Shown: positions 34,319-44,785 of the stretch, in pieces
Layout: each line of letters begins with the position of its first letter
Numbering within the stretch: position 1 is the first letter of the stretch
Assembly (NCBI GenBank): GCA_005406025.1
Contig: BGZK01001605.1
Coordinates: 62,001-126,000, forward strand
Source of the DNA: Eumeta japonica
Lineage: Eukaryota > Arthropoda > Insecta > Lepidoptera > Psychidae
DNA length: 64,000 nucleotides
Reading direction: 5' to 3'
The notes under the pieces: generated by a model
Database searches by the model: none
What the model was told of the DNA's origin: nothing
The model's input: the letters and a program-made list of their open reading frames with translations, nothing else
Position numbers and translations under genes: made by a program

Positions 34319-34458
34319 ATAAAAAACGGGTGCAAGTCGGATTCGTACATGAAAAGTTCCGTACCGCCGTAAAATATTTTTAAAATAGTTGTAAAAAATA
34401 GTAGTAAGAAACACGTTTCTTGTATGACGACCCTGTTTATTTTTAAATTTATTTTATT
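34319..34458 (+). repeat. 5' part of a GGTTCCGTAC-family repeat, interrupted
   Basis: AAAAACGGGTGCAAGTCGG, GAAAAGTTCCGTACC, then AACACGTTTCTTGTATGACG and a TTTATTTTATT stretch are the opening blocks of this repeat. It stops at the inverted-repeat element at 34459. Later blocks resume near 35020, and a further copy follows from 35125. Confidence 0.6.
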
Positions 34459-34995
34459 GAAGTGAAACTTCTTTAGGCGCATGATGGTAAAATTTTTGCG
34501 GATGAAACGCAATAATAATAGCGTCACGAAGATGTGCAGCGTTTTTTTTGTATTAATATATAATAAGGGATTAAGGAAATGTGAAACATAAAATAACTTT
34601 ATACAATATCCTATTATATTTTAACGGCAAAAATAATTCTAATGCATAATGACTGTCCTGACGATGGACCGCGTCCTCGTAAACGGTAAAACGTTGCCGC
34701 AGTGCTGGTTTCCGCGCACGGTGGAACTTTTCGACGAAGAACGGCACAGACTTGAGACTGGGCGTACGGGCGCTGCTTATCATCGCTCGACTGACCGTGG
34801 ACGAGAAAACGGTGCAGTAGTGCTGGTTTCCGAGCACGGTGAAACTCTTCGACGAAGAACGGCACAGACTTGAGACATATCTTCCTGAACATATCTTCCT
34901 TTTTCCCTTCCTCTAAGTCTCGGAAATCTAAAGTTTTAGATTAGTATAAATATAAACAAGACTTAAAAATTAGTTTGCCAAAGAAGTTTCACTTC
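34459..34995. mobile_element. 537-bp element with GAAGTGAAACTTCTTT inverted ends
   Basis: Left end GAAGTGAAACTTCTTTAGGC (34459) and right end GCCAAAGAAGTTTCACTTC (34977-34995) are inverted repeats with 16-17 exact positions. It sits inside the dispersed repeat that begins at 34319, so it is a later insertion. The interior holds a 118-bp-period duplication. Open frames exist on both strands (34571-34837 and 34614-34892 minus, 34649-34873 plus) but repeat one another and show no transposase motif. Likely non-autonomous. A second left end lies at 16529. Confidence 0.65.
34683..34876. repeat. Two tandem copies of an approximately 75-bp GC-rich block (118-bp period)
   Basis: AGTGCTGGTTTCCG at 34701 recurs at 34819, and GACGAAGAACGGCACAGACT follows in both. 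The copies are close to identical over about 60 bases. On the minus strand both copies stay open and encode the repeated peptide LKSVPFFVEKFHRARKPAL or its near-twin. Whether that is coding or coincidental cannot be judged here. Confidence 0.8.
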
Positions 34996-35019
34996 TGACA
35001 TATGTACTTTGTACGCACG

Positions 35020-35360
35020 CACTTTTTTTTTGTATTCGTTGTTATACCGGCTACAGTAATACATAATAGGTGAAAATTTAAAGAATTTAATTAATGCTTA
35101 TCGAGTTAGTAACACGAGTTAATAACAGCTGAAAAAAACACGTTTCTTGTATGACAACCCCCTTTAATTTTTAACTTTATTTTATTTTTAGTATTGGTTG
35201 TTATAGCAGCTGCAGTACTACATAATCGGTTAAAATTTCAAGTGTCTAGCTATTATGGTTCAACAGATAGAACCCTATGACAGACGGACGGACCGACAGC
35301 GGAGTCTCAGTAATAGAGTCCCTTTGGCACCCTTTGGGTACGAAACCTTACGAAAGGGTC
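35020..35360 (+). repeat. GGTTCCGTAC-family repeat: resumed part and second copy
   Basis: TTTTTTTTTGTATTCGTTGT, then CCGGCTACAGTAATACATAA resumes the interrupted copy. From about 35125 a second copy reads AACACGTTTCTTGTATGAC, TTTTTAGTATTGGTTGTTAT, GCTGCAGTACTACATAATCG, TGTCTAGCTATTATGG, GACAGACGGACGGACCGACA and ACCCTTTGGGTACGAAACC. This is the fullest example in the window. Non-coding, probably a SINE or the tail of a LINE. Confidence 0.65.
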
Positions 35361-36600
35361 TTACAAGCGCACCGCACATGTTTCTATAAAATCTGTGAAT
35401 CGAATTTTAACATTTTTCACGCGGACCACGTCCCTAACATACTACGATAGTTAAGGTTATAATCGTATTAATAACTTGACTGCCCAATTTCAAAACCAAG
35501 CATTAGCCTTTTTTAAAAAAATCCTGTGTTTACTTTTTGCCTTTTTTGAGGGAGTTGCCAATATTTTTGGGAGATTTATATTGTTCTGAACCAATTCTAA
35601 GTACGATTTTTAGATTAAAAAAAACACTGTAACAATACGGCTCACCTGCAATTTACAAATTCATAATCTGTCAAGTAACTTAAACAATATTAAAACCTAA
35701 TAAATGCCTGGTAGTTACACTGTTTTGAGATTATTGTGGTCTTTTGCTAAGTTATGAAGTTTAATACTCATGAGTTTAAGCACCAACACCCTGGTATTCT
35801 TGGTTACGACGATGCATTATTAGCAACTTTAGCAAGCGCCAGTCAGTCGCCAACGAGTCTGTTGTGACGATCGCACGTCAATTGGCGGAGTTTTAAAACG
35901 ACACTGTTATTTATTTATTTATTTCCCATACCTGTTTACATTCGAAATTAATAATTTAAGCCTATGGTTTTATAGATCAAAAAAAATGTTCGCGGTTCTA
36001 AGAATCAATGTTTCTACTAAACAAAGTATTGAAGTTGGAAACGGAGAAAAGTAAGTACCTATCTTATGTCATTCAAAATTTTATGAAGTATTTACTGCTA
36101 AAATGATTCCTATTAATTTTATAAAAATATTTCTCAGTTTTATTTTTATTGTTTGAGATTTACAGGTCGGTAAATATATATGAAAGGACGGTTATTGTAG
36201 ACACTTATACTGTTAATATCAAACTTTATGGCTTCATCTTATTAAAATTACGTTTCATATTTCCAAAATCGCTAATTTTTAAATAATATGTATTTAATAA
36301 TTAATTTTATTTCACTTCACAACCTTATGCTGTTTCAAAGACGACAACTGTAACTTTTAGGGATATCGTCAATCGTCAGTATTCAAATTTATTTGTAAGA
36401 ACGTAGTAACGATGATAATAATCGTTCCATTTAAGTATTCGTTTTTTCATGAATTCGATGTTCAAACTCAAGATGATAGTGTACAATCTGCTCTATCGAC
36501 TATTTTGACCATAAACCTGAAACTTTAAAGAAATGTGAATTTTAAAATTGTTCGCTCGTTGAAAAACATAATAATGATAACCTTCTGAATTTATTCTATT
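35361..36600. other. AT-rich spacer, nothing recognised
   Basis: A short TTTA microsatellite lies near 35910-35925. No coding motif seen. Confidence 0.45.
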
Positions 36601-36610
36601 TATGTTCCAG

Positions 36611-36791
36611 TGATAATTCTGTTAAAGATCCCACGTTTTTTAGTGAAGATATATTGAACATTGCAACAGCTGCAGCAAGCAGTAATAATATTAATAGTAT
36701 TAAGTATAATAGTAATATTAATAGCGTTGTTTTCAAATACTTAAAAAAATGCACACACGATAACACACACAATTCACAGAAACATATTTGA
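36611..36791 (+). CDS. Candidate terminal exon of an unidentified host gene
   Basis: A pyrimidine-biased tract ending ATTTATGTTCCAG (AG at 36609-36610) looks like a 3' splice acceptor. Directly after it one frame is open for about 60 codons to a TGA at 36789-36791. It reads DNSVKDPTFFSEDILN, then IATAAASSNNINSIKYNSN and ends HDNTHNSQKHI. The Ala/Ser/Asn-rich run resembles low-complexity segments of insect transcription factors, but I recognise no domain. AATAAA occurs at 36938-36943. No methionine start or donor site is needed if it is a last exon, but I cannot show partner exons in this window. A chance open frame remains quite possible. Confidence 0.28.
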
Positions 36792-37694
36792 ATACACAGA
36801 AACATGTGGATGAAATTAAAACATCTACGTGAAGTGCATGACTTTGGATATTATAAAAACCTAATTCGTAAAAGTATATTAGAAGTCATAAAAGTGCAGA
36901 ATTTTTCATAATTGGTAAAAGAAAACGCACTATTTAAAATAAAGTAAGACAGGCGAACCCCTTAAACATTTCGTCTTAAATGCTGTAGTTATAGTGAAAT
37001 TTGAAAAGGGATCGGGTAACTTCTTTTTACAAACCCGATTTCAATTAGCTATACACTTGACTTTTTAATGAAAAAACGCCATTCGGCATCCCAAATGGAC
37101 GTAGATTTCTCATCCAATTTGAGTGAAATTAAAAGTTTAAATAGTTATTTTTTGTTTTTAGCCAAATTTCTAATTTACTTTAATACATTATTTTAAGGTT
37201 ATTGTTATTAAAACACATAAGCTTAAGTAAACGTTAAATAAAAAATTTTAAAAAATGCAATTAAGATTTTATTTCATTAGCATGATTTTTACAGAAATGA
37301 CCTAAATCTTATCATTCAAAAGTTATCTCTTACAAAGGCATTGAAATATCATTTTTTTAGTATTTTCGAAATTAGAAATGGCCACCATTTCGAAACTAAT
37401 TAGCCGAATTAGCTCATTTTCGTACTCGTTTAAGGTAAGCCTATATAATAAGTGTGCCAAGATTAAGATCCCTCGAAAATTGTGGGCGCTATCGTGGTGA
37501 CAAGTCGCGTTATATACATACGACAAAACTTCTGCAAAGTTCCGCCATGAGACCAAATACAAAAGTTACATTTCTAAAGAAATCTAGTAAAAAATCTGTT
37601 TTGATTCACGTCTAAAACGTTTTGAAAAGCCATGTGGCATTAAAAGTTTCAAATTTCAATTTCATTTCATTACGTTTATCATGAAACTCTGATC
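36792..37694. other. AT-rich spacer, nothing recognised
   Basis: AATAAA at 36938 could serve the candidate exon to its left. The 37323-37562 minus-strand frame has no motif. Confidence 0.45.
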
Positions 37695-37955
37695 GGGATA
37701 CTACGTCACTATGGAGTAACAAGCCGGGCACTCGACCTTCTGAAATCGTATTTGAGTAACAAGGTTCAGAGAATCGATGTCGATAGCATGAGATCGTCTG
37801 GATCTTTAGTCCACATGGGTGTACCACAGGAATCAATTCTTGGTCCCTTCCTTTTTAGTCTATATAAATAACTTACTTAGCCTTGTTAAGAATGTTCATG
37901 AGATATTACTGTGTGCAGATGATACTTCTTTGTTATTCAAAGTTAAAAATTAGCA
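37695..37955 (+). pseudogene. Reverse transcriptase scrap, LINE copy C
   Basis: From 37701 the plus strand reads LRHYGVTSRALDLLKSYLSN, then RIDVDSMRSSGSLVHMGVPQ and ESILGPFLFSLY before a stop. After a frame change 37898-37953 reads [17 protein letters not shown]. These are the GVPQGS and FADD motifs of the same LINE superfamily as copies A and B, in the opposite orientation. GVPQGS has become GVPQES and FADD has become CADD. Only about 85 codons of the palm domain survive; an apparent minus-strand frame at 37612-37836 is a shadow of it. Confidence 0.85.
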
Positions 37956-38809
37956 TAGTTAATTTCTGTGTCGTGGATTTGTGATCTGATACTTACATAT
38001 TAATGTTAAACAAAATGATTAACAGTAAATGATTTAAAACATGCACTATTTAACAAAAACTATTATCATAACGAAGAGTATATTCTATCTAATAATATAT
38101 TATATCTAATGCTTTTAGATATAATAACATAGTTTATCTAAAATCGCTTTGATACACAGAAATTGTTTACTTTTTAAAAGTTGTTAAAAAATATATTTTT
38201 GGGCTCTCCAGATGAATGTGTTTTAAGTCAGATGCTTGGTTTTGAAAATGGGCGGCCGAATTATCTTTAATTTTACATAAACTGTTGTAAATCTTATTTT
38301 TTCATAATTATTTAAAATAAAATGCGTCTCTAATTTTTGGAGACTTAAAAACAAAATTTATAATGCACAACTTAAAATTACCTATGTAACAAATACATTT
38401 ATATTAAAAAGTACCTTTTTAATTTCCTTGTAACTATATATGATTGGAAAAGAAATCAATATTTATTTGTGTATTTTTTTCTTAGTAAATCTTTCAAACA
38501 TTTATCGACTACTAAACATGATGATTTGACACAAAAAGGTTTTTGTTAAATGGTCATGTGTTTTTAAAATGCGACGAATTCTAAAATATTACCAGGACGT
38601 AATATTACGTCGCGTATGTGTATATTTCTTTTTGAGGCTTCGGAATCCTAAAAACTCTATAATCGGTCGTTTCTGTAGATATCAAAACAAAAGAACGCCA
38701 CAGCAAACCGGAACAGCCTTTGCCTTCGATTCGTCATCCATATAACACTAAAAGCGCATTCAACAAGAGCAATAAATTACAGTGAATAAGTCACAATTTT
38801 AATATTCGC
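37956..38809. other. AT-rich spacer with one 16-bp palindrome
   Basis: GACGTAATATTACGTC at 38596-38611 is a perfect palindrome containing two TTACGTC (CRE-like) half-sites. Otherwise nothing was recognised. Confidence 0.45.
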
Positions 38810-39440
38810 CCCATAAGTACCGGGGGTCGTGCGCGCACAGCGATCCGGCGGGGTCACGTGAGACGCTCGATCGCCGCCCGTTCACGTAGCGGCCGTGAAT
38901 ATTACCACCTTGGCGCTACGTGCGCCGTGTTCATGCGACGCTGATGCCGCCCCCGCCCCGCCGCCCGCCCCCCGGATCCCGGCTTTTATCTCGCGTTCCC
39001 CTTCAATAATATCAAAGCTTGTATTGTTGTTTATCAATGATGAATTTCCCCGAGACGAAATTAGCATACAGATTAGTGATTATGCGGGCCCCGGGGCGTA
39101 GACGGTGTCGCCTTGCCGAAGCTATCGTGTCGCCTGGAGCGTTAAAAACGATGTCGCGGCGCACGTCTTGAATCGAAGCCTTAGGCCACGTCTATTTAAT
39201 AGTGCGCGATATCAAGTATTTTTTTTTGTGCGGAGGCACAACGCTTTTGCGTTCCTCTTATACGGAGTAACGTAATTTATTGTATTGTTTCAATAAGAAC
39301 AAGACTTTTCGGCGGACTAAGTTGTTTATCGTGAATACAAGACGTTTTCAGAGCGCTGTCACTCTGGTGAATGTGAGCGAGGGCGTGTATCTTTTTGTGG
39401 GGCTTGCGATTTAATCTTGTTTGGATATGCGCTTGTGTTG
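38810..39440. other. CpG-rich island 8, candidate conserved non-coding element
   Basis: The richest GC block of its neighbourhood: GTGCGCGCACAGCGATCCGG, CGCCCCGCCGCCCGCCCCCC and GCGGGCCCCGGGGCG. Contains GTCACGTG at 38853-38860 and TTCACGTAGCGG at 38881. Both strands stay open across 38882-39101, a result of GC-rich composition; neither frame has a recognisable domain. Promoter or enhancer is possible. Confidence 0.42.
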
Positions 39441-40091
39441 CGTCAAAAAATGTAAACGTGAACTTACATATGTATTCAAAAACTAGAAATGTTTGATAGT
39501 TAACAAATTATGCAATTCATATTTTAGTTAACTAATTATGCAATTACATTTTTAAAATATTACTTCTCGATTTTTTTAATTTACTCTAATATTCGTTAGT
39601 TTCTATATTTCCACGGCATATGATCTAGCTCAACCTACAATCAACGCCTAATATAACAAAATATAACAAACTAATATAACAAAATTAAAGAATTCTTTTT
39701 TTTGCTTGCACACTTTAATCTCTGGGGCTACCAGTAAGATGTTAATTTTTTTTAATTTCATAGTTTATTTATTGTGTAACATTATAAAATATCTAACACA
39801 ACGCTACGAATTTTAGAAGAGATGAACTATGGTGATTTTGTTAAAGGATTCGGCAGAAAGGAATTGTTGCTTTGACGGACACTGCTTGCACCGCCTAAAT
39901 CATTTATATATATATATATATAGTAATTATAATGCATACAAAAAATGGCGACCTTGACAGTTTTACACAAAAGTTCACGACACCATTTACCTGTTATCTT
40001 TAAGCAGTAAATAAAACTCATTTTTAAGTAATAAAAAGAAATATTTATTTCATTAGGTAATGTTTAAGTGGGCGGCTTCCTATCATGGTTA
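39441..40091. other. AT-rich spacer with a short (TA)n run
   Basis: A (TA)n run lies at about 39902-39921, and ATATAACAAA recurs near 39651-39680. No gene features. Confidence 0.5.
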
Positions 40092-40430
40092 TTAATACGT
40101 CTGTATCTGAAGTTTTAAGAAAACGTCTGTCTTTGCATATGCATTGAACTTAAACACATGGTGTATTATTTTTGTATCAGCTTCTTCGTGTTTATTACAG
40201 GTCATATCCTCATCAATAGTCATTACAACAATATTATTTTTAATAATATATGAATACCACGAATCATAGTTTAACTTTATGAATGTCTTACTAATAAATA
40301 TTGCCATTTTATCTGTAGCCCAATGTTCAATTAAAAACTTGACAAACTCTGCTTAAATCTTATGTTTTTCAATTCTTTCATGAAATCCGTCGGCCTAGTT
40401 ACCAAATGACACAAACTAACTTTTCACCAG
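40092..40430 (-). pseudogene. Mobile-type protein fragment with HEEADTK motif
   Basis: The minus strand reads EFVKFLIEHWATDKMAIFI, then IVVMTIDEDMTCNKHEEADT and KIIHHVFKFNA. I recall a multi-copy arthropod protein family with an (S)NHEEADTKI(V/I)YH motif that behaves like a transposon-associated protein, but I cannot name the element. The longest open block is 40092-40307; upstream, similarity continues through a stop to about 40430. Fragmentary and probably dead. Confidence 0.5.
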
Positions 40431-40538
40431 ACATTTGAAAATTATTTAAGTTATAAAACATGTAACATCATTATTACAATTATACGACTGAGAATAACGA
40501 CTCCCAAATTCCAACTAGAAACCTCATCGCTATCGTAA

Positions 40539-40548
40539 GTCACGTGAC
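40539..40548. promoter_or_regulatory. Palindromic E-box GTCACGTGAC
   Basis: A full palindrome matching the class of CACGTG E-boxes bound by bHLH and bHLH-Zip factors. GTCACGTG also occurs in islands at 32629 and 38853. Function is not shown. Confidence 0.3.
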
Positions 40549-40671
40549 ATCGCCGGAGTAACAGTAACGCGACAACAAGAACGCCTATAACTACCGATAA
40601 ACACTCTCTCTCATACTACGGCTTGCCTATGGCGCTACTTACTCGCAACTATTCATAATATGTTAAATCAC

Positions 40672-40862
40672 CTGGCAGGTAGAAAGTCCCACCAAAATGA
40701 TCTGTCTTTTTTAGAATCTTCTTTTTTAGTTGTTAATAATAACCTATTAAAATTTGAAGTTGCCTCAAATACATTTTTTATATTTTTTTACAAATTGTGT
40801 TTGCACACGTCTGGCAATGTTAAAATCTCAACTGAAGCGTCTGGCTTACTCTTTTTAAAATT
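40672..40862 (-). pseudogene. Protein-like stretch of unknown origin
   Basis: The minus strand reads FKKSKPDASVEILTLPDVCK, one stop, then KNIKNVFEATSNFNRLLLTT and DRSFWWDFLPAR. The composition looks like real protein rather than AT-noise, and it lies just upstream of the HEEADTK fragment in the same orientation, so it may belong to the same broken element. I do not recognise the family. Confidence 0.25.
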
Positions 40863-40916
40863 CTTTAAACATTAAACTACAACATACAAAAATTGCATAT
40901 TGCCTAAAGCATATTT

Positions 40917-42225
40917 TTGGAAAAAAAAAATAATTTAGGGATTGATTTAGTTCTCTGCTCACCAACTAGGTCTGCAATTCCGTTTTGGGGTATAATAGGA
41001 GAAGTATGGCACAAATTTTCAGCTTACCTCAAATACCTACCCAAAAATTGGCGCCAGCTCTCCTATAATGCGGGATTAATATACTTTTATGGATATAATA
41101 CGATTTATAGCAGTAAAATAATAAAAATGAACATAGGAAGTGGAGCGTGCACTCGATGTATGAACGCGCAGAAAAAAAAAACGGAAAACACTGGCCAATG
41201 AGGGACTGATATATTTTATAGATAAGGTATATTTTTCAGGAGTGAAAATAAGACAATAGTGCTACTAGATCTCGGCTCGATGCCCACGATCACTGCTCGA
41301 GCGCCTGCCTGCACACTTGTGATAATATGCGTCAAGAAAAACCAGGTGAGCTCCGAACTGACATTCTTCAGGTTGTTCGGGCGTGTACAGTTAGTGAAGT
41401 GAAAGTCGTGTCTTGTTGTAATAATCGTGATAAATTTCTTTTATCGATTTATTGATATTAATTAATGTTAATATATTATAAATCCAGTAGTACAATTATT
41501 ATATATTGGTTATCGCTGTAAAATGGTTTAGGAAACATAACTATGCTTTCGATAGGAGTATTTAATAATATATCACTCAATATGGTATGAACTTTTTCCG
41601 TTTTTACTGCCATTTTGTATTTTACATTTCCATTCCGCTATTCTGGTTTTATAACAATAATATTTTAGATTAATATGGCTTATTATATGATTATAAGAAC
41701 TTTATGGTAGCTTTATTATCAGTTTTTATAATAAAGCTATGGCAAAGTAATTGTTAATGTTATTACAATTGGAATGTATGAGGAAGGATAAAATCAATTG
41801 TCGGACAAAAATGATTGGACCAGACCAGTGTTCAAATATGAAATATTAAAAATAGATTTAATACACGTCTTGTAAAAATAGGTGTGAAGAATGGATAATC
41901 TATAAATTATTATATAATGAAAACCATTTTTGCCCGAGCATCAGTTAAAAACTACTAAACGTATCGATATGTACTTTGACCACCGACGCATACTAATCTG
42001 TAGATAGTTTTAGGCTATTTCTTGTTTGAATTCCATACTCCCTCTACAATTTTTAATGTAAAATATCTATACGCGCTCTAAGGTAAGGAGTTTGAGTGGC
42101 TGATGCGTGGTGATCGCGCAACGTAAAGTTACACAAACGATATAGATATATATACATTAATACATAAGTATGCTGCACAGGAGAGAATTGTGAATGAGAG
42201 AGCCGAAGAAATTGAATATATGTAT
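40917..42225. other. Unassigned region with weak repeats
   Basis: Contains related words (GGGATTAATATACTTTTATG near 41070 and GGGACTGATATATTTTATAG near 41202) suggesting an old duplication, and a GC-richer patch 41270-41420 with a short open frame 41250-41457 that I could not identify. No reliable gene. Confidence 0.35.
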
Positions 42226-42226
42226 C

Positions 42227-42260
<34 letters not shown>
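42226..42260. repeat. (TA)n microsatellite
   Basis: An uninterrupted TA dinucleotide run of about 30 bases immediately before the LINE remnant. Open frames crossing it read Tyr-Ile repeats and are artefacts. Confidence 0.9.
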
Positions 42261-42261
<1 letters not shown>

Positions 42262-42287
42262 AACGCGCTTGGCTGAAAAATGAAAGT

Positions 42288-42710
42288 AGGATCAATGCAG
42301 AGGAAATACGATCGCTGCGTAGTATTTGTGGAGTGTCTCGAAAAAATAGATGTTGAAACAGTGGTGTCAGAGAACGGTGTGGTTTGAAGGAAGCTGTAGT
42401 GACTAGAGTAGAAAGAGATATATTGCGGTGGTTTGGCCATCAGGAATGGCCATCAATGAAAGTAGACTGACAAAACAAATCAATAGAAAGAACGTGTACG
42501 ATAGAAAGCTCGGCGAGGGTCGACCCAGAAAATTCTGTGCACACCATATTGGTGGCATATTAAAAAAGGGCCAAATTTTAAGCACCCAAAATCAAAGAGC
42601 TTGCATAAAAAGATTGATGGATATCAGTGAGGCAAGACAGATACGCAGAGATCGTACCGTGTGAAAATCTATACCCTCTGACTTCCTTTCTGGGAAATAG
42701 GCGTGAGTTG
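42288..42710 (+). pseudogene. C-terminus of LINE reverse transcriptase, second family
   Basis: Reads RINAEEIRSLRSICGVSRKN, a stop, NSGVRERCGLKEAVVTRVER, DILRWFGH, then in a second frame NESRLTKQINRKN, GEGRPRKFCAHHIGGILKKG and LMDISEARQIRRDRT. The RWFGH(V)ERM and GRPRK...R motifs are the C-terminal end of RTE/R1-like LINE polymerases common in Lepidoptera. One frameshift (near 42445) and several stops. The polymerase core is absent, so this is a 5'-truncated insertion. The end matches the scrap at 21715-21832; the upstream part of the same kind of protein is seen at 62640-64000. Confidence 0.82.
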
Positions 42711-43564
42711 ATATTAATATTATTATATATACATATGCGTGTGTTTATGTAGTTTTTTTAAAAATAAAGTAATGACATTTTTAAGCAAATGTTTTGTTTT
42801 ACAACTCAAATTTTGCTTTTTTTGTTTCGTTATTGTACTTTGAATTTCTTATCTGCAATATAAAATTAAACTTTGATTCGTTATTTAATTGATTTCTTTG
42901 ATTTATTTGACTTATAATTTAAAATATTTTAAAAGAATTTATTATTATTAATTTATTATTATTACTATGACGTCGCCCTTGTTAAAATTAATAAAATTGA
43001 CTTAAATTTATTTATTTTTATTACCAATTAATTGACAGAATTCCTAAAAGAATTCGAATCAGTGATGTATTATTAAATCGAAATATATTTTCTACTTATA
43101 AATATTCTCTAAATATCATTATGTTTAAAATCATACGAAAAATAGATTTTAGTAACAAACTTTTTTTTTTGTTCTTCTACTTGTTTACTTTATTGGTATT
43201 TATTATTTACAAATTCTCATGTTAACTTAAATGTTTCATATCTTTCAAGCGTCCTGTGACTGCCAAAAGGTTTTTTTATCTATTTTCATACCCATAACAA
43301 AACGGGTCGGTGGCCGTTAATGTTTTCATTTAAATAGAAAAGAAATAATCTAACGACACAATTGCCAATATAACGGTTTTTTATTGGTATTGCATCTTAA
43401 AAATTATAATTACATTCTTTCGCGCCGAAAATGAACAAACAGCCTTCATTTCGCAGTACCTATTTGTCACCGCTTGTAGTCAGTCGTAAACAAACATAAT
43501 AATGTCAATTTTATAGCGCTCCTTTGTTTTATATTTTATTTAAAGGAAAATTACACGAAATACG
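42711..43564. other. Very AT-rich spacer, nothing recognised
   Basis: Rich in TTTATT/AATTAAT words. No element identified. Confidence 0.5.
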
Positions 43565-43710
43565 TTTTTGGATTTGTCGAAAAATGAAATAACACGCACT
43601 ACGGCCGACCTCGGCCGGCTCGGTCACGTAGCGGACGAGCGGGCGAACTCCACCAATCCACCCACCGGCGATGATGAGAAATATTATCACCTACGAAGTA
43701 CGTGGCTGGA
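43565..43710. other. CpG-rich island 9
   Basis: GCCGACCTCGGCCGGCTCGG followed by TCACGTAGCGG (43624-43634), an 11-mer also present in the island at 38882. The region after it is AT-rich. Candidate regulatory DNA. Confidence 0.35.
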
Positions 43711-44785
43711 TTATGACCATATATTAGGTTAATATCAATTTTGTTTATTTATTAACTTCGTCCAGCCATTCGCTATCATTAGAAAGACCGAACGTAGCTG
43801 CGGAGTTAAATTTCTGTTCATTTCGTATTCCATTATTATGTTACACTCGTATATTAGATTTGTTTGTGCTCGTATCATTCGACGAACTCACTTGTCGACA
43901 GTAACTATTGCTATCGTTTCGGCGAAAAACAGATTCTGGGTCCGTATACGTATACGTTGTACATAAATTGATTATCCTGGCTTGTTGCTTGTGCCTTGGA
44001 AACCAGAGAGGAAAGTCGTGTCTTATTTTCTACATGTATATTCGTATTTTCGAATAACTTGATCGACTCGTTATACTTGTTTTATTTGCTGAAGGAATGA
44101 ATGAATACATCTCAATTGTTTATGTAATTGAAACAATTTTTACGTTCTATTTTCGAATATTTATGTATCAAGGCTGTTGTTATGAGTAATATTATTGCAC
44201 AAAATTTCTTAATAACAAATAATATACAGTTATAGATGTTTACGCCGTATTCTCTAAATTAAGCACAGTGACAAATAATCACCTCGTGTTTTTCGTAACC
44301 TATCCGTTCTCCCTGCACTCGCTTACTTCAGTTGCGTTAAAAACCAAGGTGACCGCCGAGAATAAGATCATAGTAAAGGGCGAGTTTCGTTGTCATTCTC
44401 CCTATCTGATGTGCCATCTGTATGGAGTTTCGGGGATAGGGTAAAACAAGATAACTCGGAAAAGCAACCGGCGCACAAAATAGAAGTAATTTCCTTATTT
44501 TTGTTCTTGGTAAAAAGAGTATGAGATTGCCTTCATTAATCCATAGCTAATGTGGTAAAATTTTAACGTCACCAACACTTCGGCGTGATGTTTCATTTTT
44601 TTTTTAATCGTATATATAGTAGTCACTGATCAGTTTAAATGTAGTACTTTTAATTTATAAAATGTTGCCTTATTGTGGTTTCGTACAAACAATAAAGTAA
44701 AATAAATTGTTAATTGTCTTTATTTTTCTTTTAAACGAATAAGAATAGAAAAAATAATGCCCCATTTTTAAAACGGATTAAAAAA
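43711..44785. other. Spacer, nothing recognised
   Basis: Mixed composition. GC-richer patches near 43905-43960 and 44280-44480 without a coding motif. Confidence 0.45.

Noticed and set aside
37612..37836. 74-codon minus-strand frame
   Set aside because: It is the antisense shadow of the plus-strand reverse transcriptase scrap at 37695-37955.
38882..39101. Overlapping open frames on both strands
   Set aside because: Composition effect in a GC-rich island; neither translation has a recognisable feature.
41250..41457. 68-codon open frame in a GC-richer patch (REKPGELRTDILQVVRACTV)
   Set aside because: Looks mildly protein-like but has no recognised family, no splice signals I trust, and sits among repeat debris.
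42053..42440. Two minus-strand frames of 80 and 103 codons
   Set aside because: Both run through the (TA)n microsatellite and are antisense to the LINE remnant.
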